Origin: Bacillota bacterium | GTDB taxonomy: Bacteria > Bacillota > Clostridia > Lachnospirales > Lachnospiraceae | Assembly: GCA_023442465.1 (NCBI GenBank) | Contig: JAEZZQ010000041.1 | Location: 1 to 10,747 of the forward strand | Length of the DNA: 10,747 nucleotides | Direction: 5' to 3' | Part shown: positions 7,955 through 10,747 of the stretch, in pieces | Numbering within the stretch: the first letter of the stretch is position 1 | How the letters are laid out: each line of letters begins with the position of its first letter | Translations under genes and position numbers: made by a program | Notes under the pieces: generated by a model | What the model saw: the letters and a program-made list of their open reading frames with translations, nothing else | What the model was told of the DNA's origin: nothing | The model's database searches: none

Positions 7955-9658
7955 TTATTCTTCATCGTTTCGCTGTTCTGTTTTTGCTTTATCTTCGGCA
8001 TCTGCTCTGGAAATGGGCTCCGTCTCTGGTACAGCATTTTGCCGACTCCAAGACTTGCCAAACAATTCATTACCCACGGACAGGCGGAGAACTGACGCCT
8101 TATCAACGATTTTGTATGTATTTGGTGTATAAGTATCTGCCTTATCAAATGCGATGAACACTTGCTTGCCGCTTTCACCGCTTTTCTGATACAAACCAAG
8201 TATCTGTTCAAAATCGGCATCCTCTATACGCTTAACGATGCTTGAATCATGAATCAGAACAGGGAGCGGAGTTAAAGCGAGCATACTCAGATCGTATACC
8301 ACAAGACTCTTAAACGCTGTTCCTTCACTCTTATCATCGGGGGTTTCAAACTCAAAGGTCTTGTCCGGTTTTAGCGTCAATTCTGGTGCGGTTCTGTCAC
8401 CGCCGGTAATAATATCATTAATTCGCTTCATTTCAGCGTTCACTTCATCCTGAGCAGCGGCGAGAGCTTCTTCCTGCCGCTTACGGAGATTCGCCAGCAG
8501 ATGTTCGATCTCCTTGCGCTTTTCCATTTGCTCCATTTCGCCTTGCAGTGCTTCGTTTTCTTCCACCAGTTTTTCTATTTCCCGTGACACACGGGCGTAC
8601 TGAGTAAGAATGGATTGCGAGAGAGATTTGGCGACTCCTGAACCCTCGATTTGCTTCTCATAGTTTGCAATATCAGCATCTATGTATTCAATTTGCGGCG
8701 TCAGCCGTGCAATTTCTTCCTCAATGTCAGCACGAAGAAAACCGTTGATCTTAGCATGGAAAGCTTCGACATCAGTAAAAGCATCAATTTTAGCATCAGG
8801 GAAAAAATGGAGCAGCGCCGAAAAGTCTTTTTTTAGCACTCCATCATTACCAGGCATGTTGTTGCGGACTGCATTAAGCTGGGATATCAAACGACTCTTC
8901 CGGCGGCTCAGTTTACCCAACTCACTCTTAATTTCAGCAAGCCGCTCCGCTTGCTGCGGATCAATACCCAAAGCGCGCAGGTTGGCCTCTTCATTTTGCC
9001 TGCACAGCCTCTCCCGGCGCTTTTCCAGACTTTCTATTTTATCTTTATTCTCGCCAATATCAGCCGTGATATCCGATATGGAACGTTCCGCTTGTTTGCT
9101 TGGCTTGATGCCATAGCTTTCTTCGGCGGTCTTCAGATCCTGGATGGCTTCAAACTTATCCAATAATTTCATAAGGTACTCGACAGCCGTTGCCATTGAT
9201 TCGCGCTCGCTTTGCAGAGGCTTGTGTTCATTATGGCTTCCATGGCCGTAAATACGGAAGAATCTTTCTACAATTTCATCAAAAGTAATACCCCTCAGAA
9301 GTATTCTATACTCGTGGAACAGCCATTTGCGATAGTTCGGCACACTCATTTCCTCAATGACATGGAACTGGCTGTCGCAGCGATTCACCACGGACGGGCG
9401 GCTTGTGCTTCGAGAAAAAAAGTAGGAAAAGCCATCAAATTCAAAGATGAAGTTTATCGTGTGGTGATCAAGATGAGTGATCACATCCTTTGCGGATTTT
9501 GGGTAGTTATCCCCTCCAAATACAAAATCCAGTATCAGCAGAAAAGTGGACTTGCCAATAGCGTTGCTGCCATCCGAACTGCCAAGGATGACGTTAAGCC
9601 CAGGCCGGAAATCCTCCGGCTGAGTTTTAAACTTCTCGCATGTTATCCGCTTTAACAT
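7955..9658 (-). CDS. DUF2326 SMC/Rad50-like ABC ATPase of an ABC-3C system
   Basis: This is a 567-residue DNA-associated ABC ATPase with split head domains. The N-terminal Walker A is GSSDGSNAIGKST (26-38). Two charged, helical coiled-coil stretches (about 189-265 and 310-420) are joined by a short hinge-like segment around 268-308. The C-terminal head has a signature-like region EGTAFKSLVVYDLSML (445-460) and a Walker B-like strand PLPVLIHDSS (464-473, D471). The last 40 residues are polar and probably disordered. This is the DUF2326 family, the ATPase of ABC-three-component conflict systems. Such ATPases are thought to sense aberrant or invading DNA and control partner proteins; they are not transporters, and no membrane segments are seen. 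ATG at 9658 is chosen because GGAGG (9668-9672) lies 9 bases upstream and the protein then begins MLKRITCEKF; an upstream GTG/ATG would add 7 residues. It overlaps the middle-component gene by 32 bases. Confidence 0.9.
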   Translation of the reverse strand: MLKRITCEKFKTQPEDFRPGLNVILGSSDGSNAIGKSTFLLILDFVFGGDNYPKSAKDVITHLDHHTINFIFEFDGFSYFFSRSTSRPSVVNRCDSQFHVIEEMSVPNYRKWLFHEYRILLRGITFDEIVERFFRIYGHGSHNEHKPLQSERESMATAVEYLMKLLDKFEAIQDLKTAEESYGIKPSKQAERSISDITADIGENKDKIESLEKRRERLCRQNEEANLRALGIDPQQAERLAEIKSELGKLSRRKSRLISQLNAVRNNMPGNDGVLKKDFSALLHFFPDAKIDAFTDVEAFHAKINGFLRADIEEEIARLTPQIEYIDADIANYEKQIEGSGVAKSLSQSILTQYARVSREIEKLVEENEALQGEMEQMEKRKEIEHLLANLRKRQEEALAAAQDEVNAEMKRINDIITGGDRTAPELTLKPDKTFEFETPDDKSEGTAFKSLVVYDLSMLALTPLPVLIHDSSIVKRIEDADFEQILGLYQKSGESGKQVFIAFDKADTYTPNTYKIVDKASVLRLSVGNELFGKSWSRQNAVPETEPISRADAEDKAKTEQRNDEE

Positions 9659-9875
9659 AGTGGAGTACCTCCGTCCCATCAGGTATTTCTATTTGCCCAA
9701 GTTTATACAAACAATCAAGAGCATCAAGAAATATGCTTATTTCCGATACCTTTGTCCGTGTCGCTTCGAGCAGTTCATGCGGGGTCATATCCCGCTCCTC
9801 TAATTTCTCCAAGATAGGCGCAAAGAGAGCAATGACGCTATCGGAGAAAGAATTAACTTTGCTTGGTATTTTCAT
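9627..9875 (-). CDS. ABC-3C middle component (MC6/MC7-like)
   Basis: This 82-residue protein begins MKIPSKVNSFSDSVIALF and contains a compact helical, winged-helix-like segment (ILEKLEERDMTPHELLEAT; FLDALDCLYKLGQIEI). It ends with a short strand (TEVLHYV). Its size, the M-x-[LI]-P-x-K start, the (A/I)LDxLYxLG motif and its place directly before a DUF2326 ATPase match the small middle components of ABC-three-component systems. I lean to the MC7 group, but MC6 is possible. Middle components are thought to bridge the ATPase and the third protein (inference from family context). ATG 9875 is preferred to GTG 9887: AAAAGG at 9889-9894 is only 1 base from that GTG, but 13 from the ATG, a rather long spacing. 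The start lies 23 bases inside the preceding gene, so translation is probably coupled. The 3' end overlaps the ATPase gene by 32 bases. Confidence 0.82.
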   Translation of the reverse strand: MKIPSKVNSFSDSVIALFAPILEKLEERDMTPHELLEATRTKVSEISIFLDALDCLYKLGQIEIPDGTEVLHYVKADNMREV

Positions 9876-10698
9876 TGAACAAATCACACCTTTTCACTAA
9901 ATATCCAACAATGATCTCACAGGCGTCTCTATGTCTCTGTCCAACTTGTGAAAATAGTTTTTCAACTAAGAGATCTGCTATGTATTCCTGTGGATCGATG
10001 ATATCTGATTTTTGCTGTATTCCACTTTCGAGCAGCTTATAAGCGGATTTCATTAACTCCCCAAACATATTCGTGTCAAATCCAATTTCCTGTTCAAGAC
10101 GGGAGCAAGTGTTTTTTACAGTTTTATATAAGCGAGCCATACTCGCATTAATCTTGTCCTTCAGGAAAGGTTCGTGAATCTTACGATCAATCTCAACCAA
10201 ATCTTTGATATCTGTTGGCTCCAGTCCTTGCGCGTTCTTTGTCTTATGAACTTCTCGCAGAACGGTCTCTATTTCATCCTGAAACTTAATGCCGGATATT
10301 CTGTCAAGAAATGCCTGAATATCCGCGCAACGGTGTTTTTTTTCAAGCAACTCTGCTATTTCATCAGATGACATCGCCGGAACAAGAGGAGCACATTCGT
10401 TTGTACATAATGCTACCGCATTTTCATAGCTGTCCGCTTCATCTGGTAACTGCTTCAAATAGACAATTTCACAGTTTTTAACCGGAATCTTCCCTCGCTT
10501 GGGAATTCCAAGATAACCACCGCAATATAAACACTTACCATTAGCTTCTGACAGCAGAGTAACAAGCAGGGAATCGTCCTGTTTTGATGGCTGAGGTAAT
10601 TGCTTGATTTTGTCTATCACATACTCTGCGACACCTTCGGCGAATTCTGTATCGGTCTTTCCGTTTCTATAATCATAAGTGCAGATCCGATCTGACAC
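9853..10698 (-). CDS. HNH-like zinc-binding ABC-3C component, 5' end uncertain
   Basis: This is 281 residues if it starts at GTG 10698, which has GAGG five bases upstream (GAGGATAATGTG). The frame stays open from there to the right edge of the window, so the true protein may be longer. Four cysteines form a zinc-ribbon/HNH-like knuckle: CLYCGGYLG (C56, C59) and ENAVALCTNEC (C98, C102). The usual catalytic His of HNH nucleases is not seen between them; EIVYLKQL occupies that place. It may be a structural or DNA-binding version rather than a nuclease. The C-terminal half (150-275) is helical and ends with RDACEIIVGYLVKRCDLFN, resembling the C-terminal domains of ABC-3C third components. The downstream middle component and DUF2326 ATPase complete the trio. 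Role by family: sensor or effector of the ABC-3C complex. An A8 run (10336-10343) encodes Glu-Lys-Lys-His. Confidence 0.78.
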   Translation of the reverse strand: MSDRICTYDYRNGKTDTEFAEGVAEYVIDKIKQLPQPSKQDDSLLVTLLSEANGKCLYCGGYLGIPKRGKIPVKNCEIVYLKQLPDEADSYENAVALCTNECAPLVPAMSSDEIAELLEKKHRCADIQAFLDRISGIKFQDEIETVLREVHKTKNAQGLEPTDIKDLVEIDRKIHEPFLKDKINASMARLYKTVKNTCSRLEQEIGFDTNMFGELMKSAYKLLESGIQQKSDIIDPQEYIADLLVEKLFSQVGQRHRDACEIIVGYLVKRCDLFNENTKQS

Positions 10699-10747
10699 AT
10701 TATCCTCAAGGAGCGTTATTTCTTCAATCCGAGATGTGAAGGAAAGA

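Noticed and set aside
9212..9655. 147-codon plus-strand open frame
   Set aside because: It lies opposite the Walker A end of the DUF2326 ATPase and has no recognisable domain.
10336..10343. A8 run in the ABC-3C gene as a phase-variation switch
   Set aside because: The run is short, encodes ordinary Lys codons, and similar 7-base runs occur elsewhere in the window (3004-3010, 5527-5533). It is not distinctive on its own.
1..10747. CRISPR array, tRNA, insertion sequence or integrase
   Set aside because: No spaced direct repeats, cloverleaf-like sequence, terminal inverted repeats or transposase/integrase motifs were found on reading both strands.

Overview
The window is one uninterrupted minus-strand gene cluster, read from right to left. 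It contains eight genes with tiny gaps or overlaps and no stretch over about 35 bases without coding sequence. It is open at both edges: the rightmost reading frame continues past the right end, and the leftmost gene runs off the left end. There are no tRNA or rRNA genes, transposases, integrases or CRISPR repeats. Strong Shine-Dalgarno boxes (GGAGG, AGGAGG, AAGGAG), moderate G+C with AT-rich patches, and some GTG starts suggest a Bacillota (clostridial-type) bacterium. The chromosome or species cannot be named from this sequence.

In transcription order: (1) 10698-9853, a zinc-binding, HNH-like ABC-three-component (ABC-3C) protein; (2) 9875-9627, a small ABC-3C middle component; (3) 9658-7955, a DUF2326 SMC/Rad50-like ABC ATPase. 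These three overlap one another and form a complete ABC-3C module. (4) 7940-5589, a type III-style Mod adenine/cytosine-N DNA methyltransferase, and (5) 5592-3073, a type III Res-like DEAD/DEAH translocase, overlapping at ATGA. (6) 3050-2439, a small protein with an E...D...ExK nuclease signature. (7) 2405-633, a single-chain DUF262 plus HNH (GmrSD/SspE/BrxU-like) nuclease. (8) 629 to beyond the left edge, a protein with a helix-hairpin-helix/DNA-glycosylase-like core.

Together this looks like an anti-phage or anti-plasmid defence operon. It combines a methylation-guided restriction system (Mod/Res), an SMC-like DNA-sensing ABC-3C module, a stand-alone nuclease and a modification-dependent-type nuclease. 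The most interesting possibility is that these form one integrated system rather than neighbouring systems. The Res protein ends in a degenerate nuclease motif (PD...DVLEPH, lacking the usual lysine), while the next gene encodes a protein with an intact-looking ExK motif, so cleavage may have been handed to a separate subunit. The methyltransferase has a sharply AT-rich middle section, as expected if its target-recognition region was exchanged by recombination.
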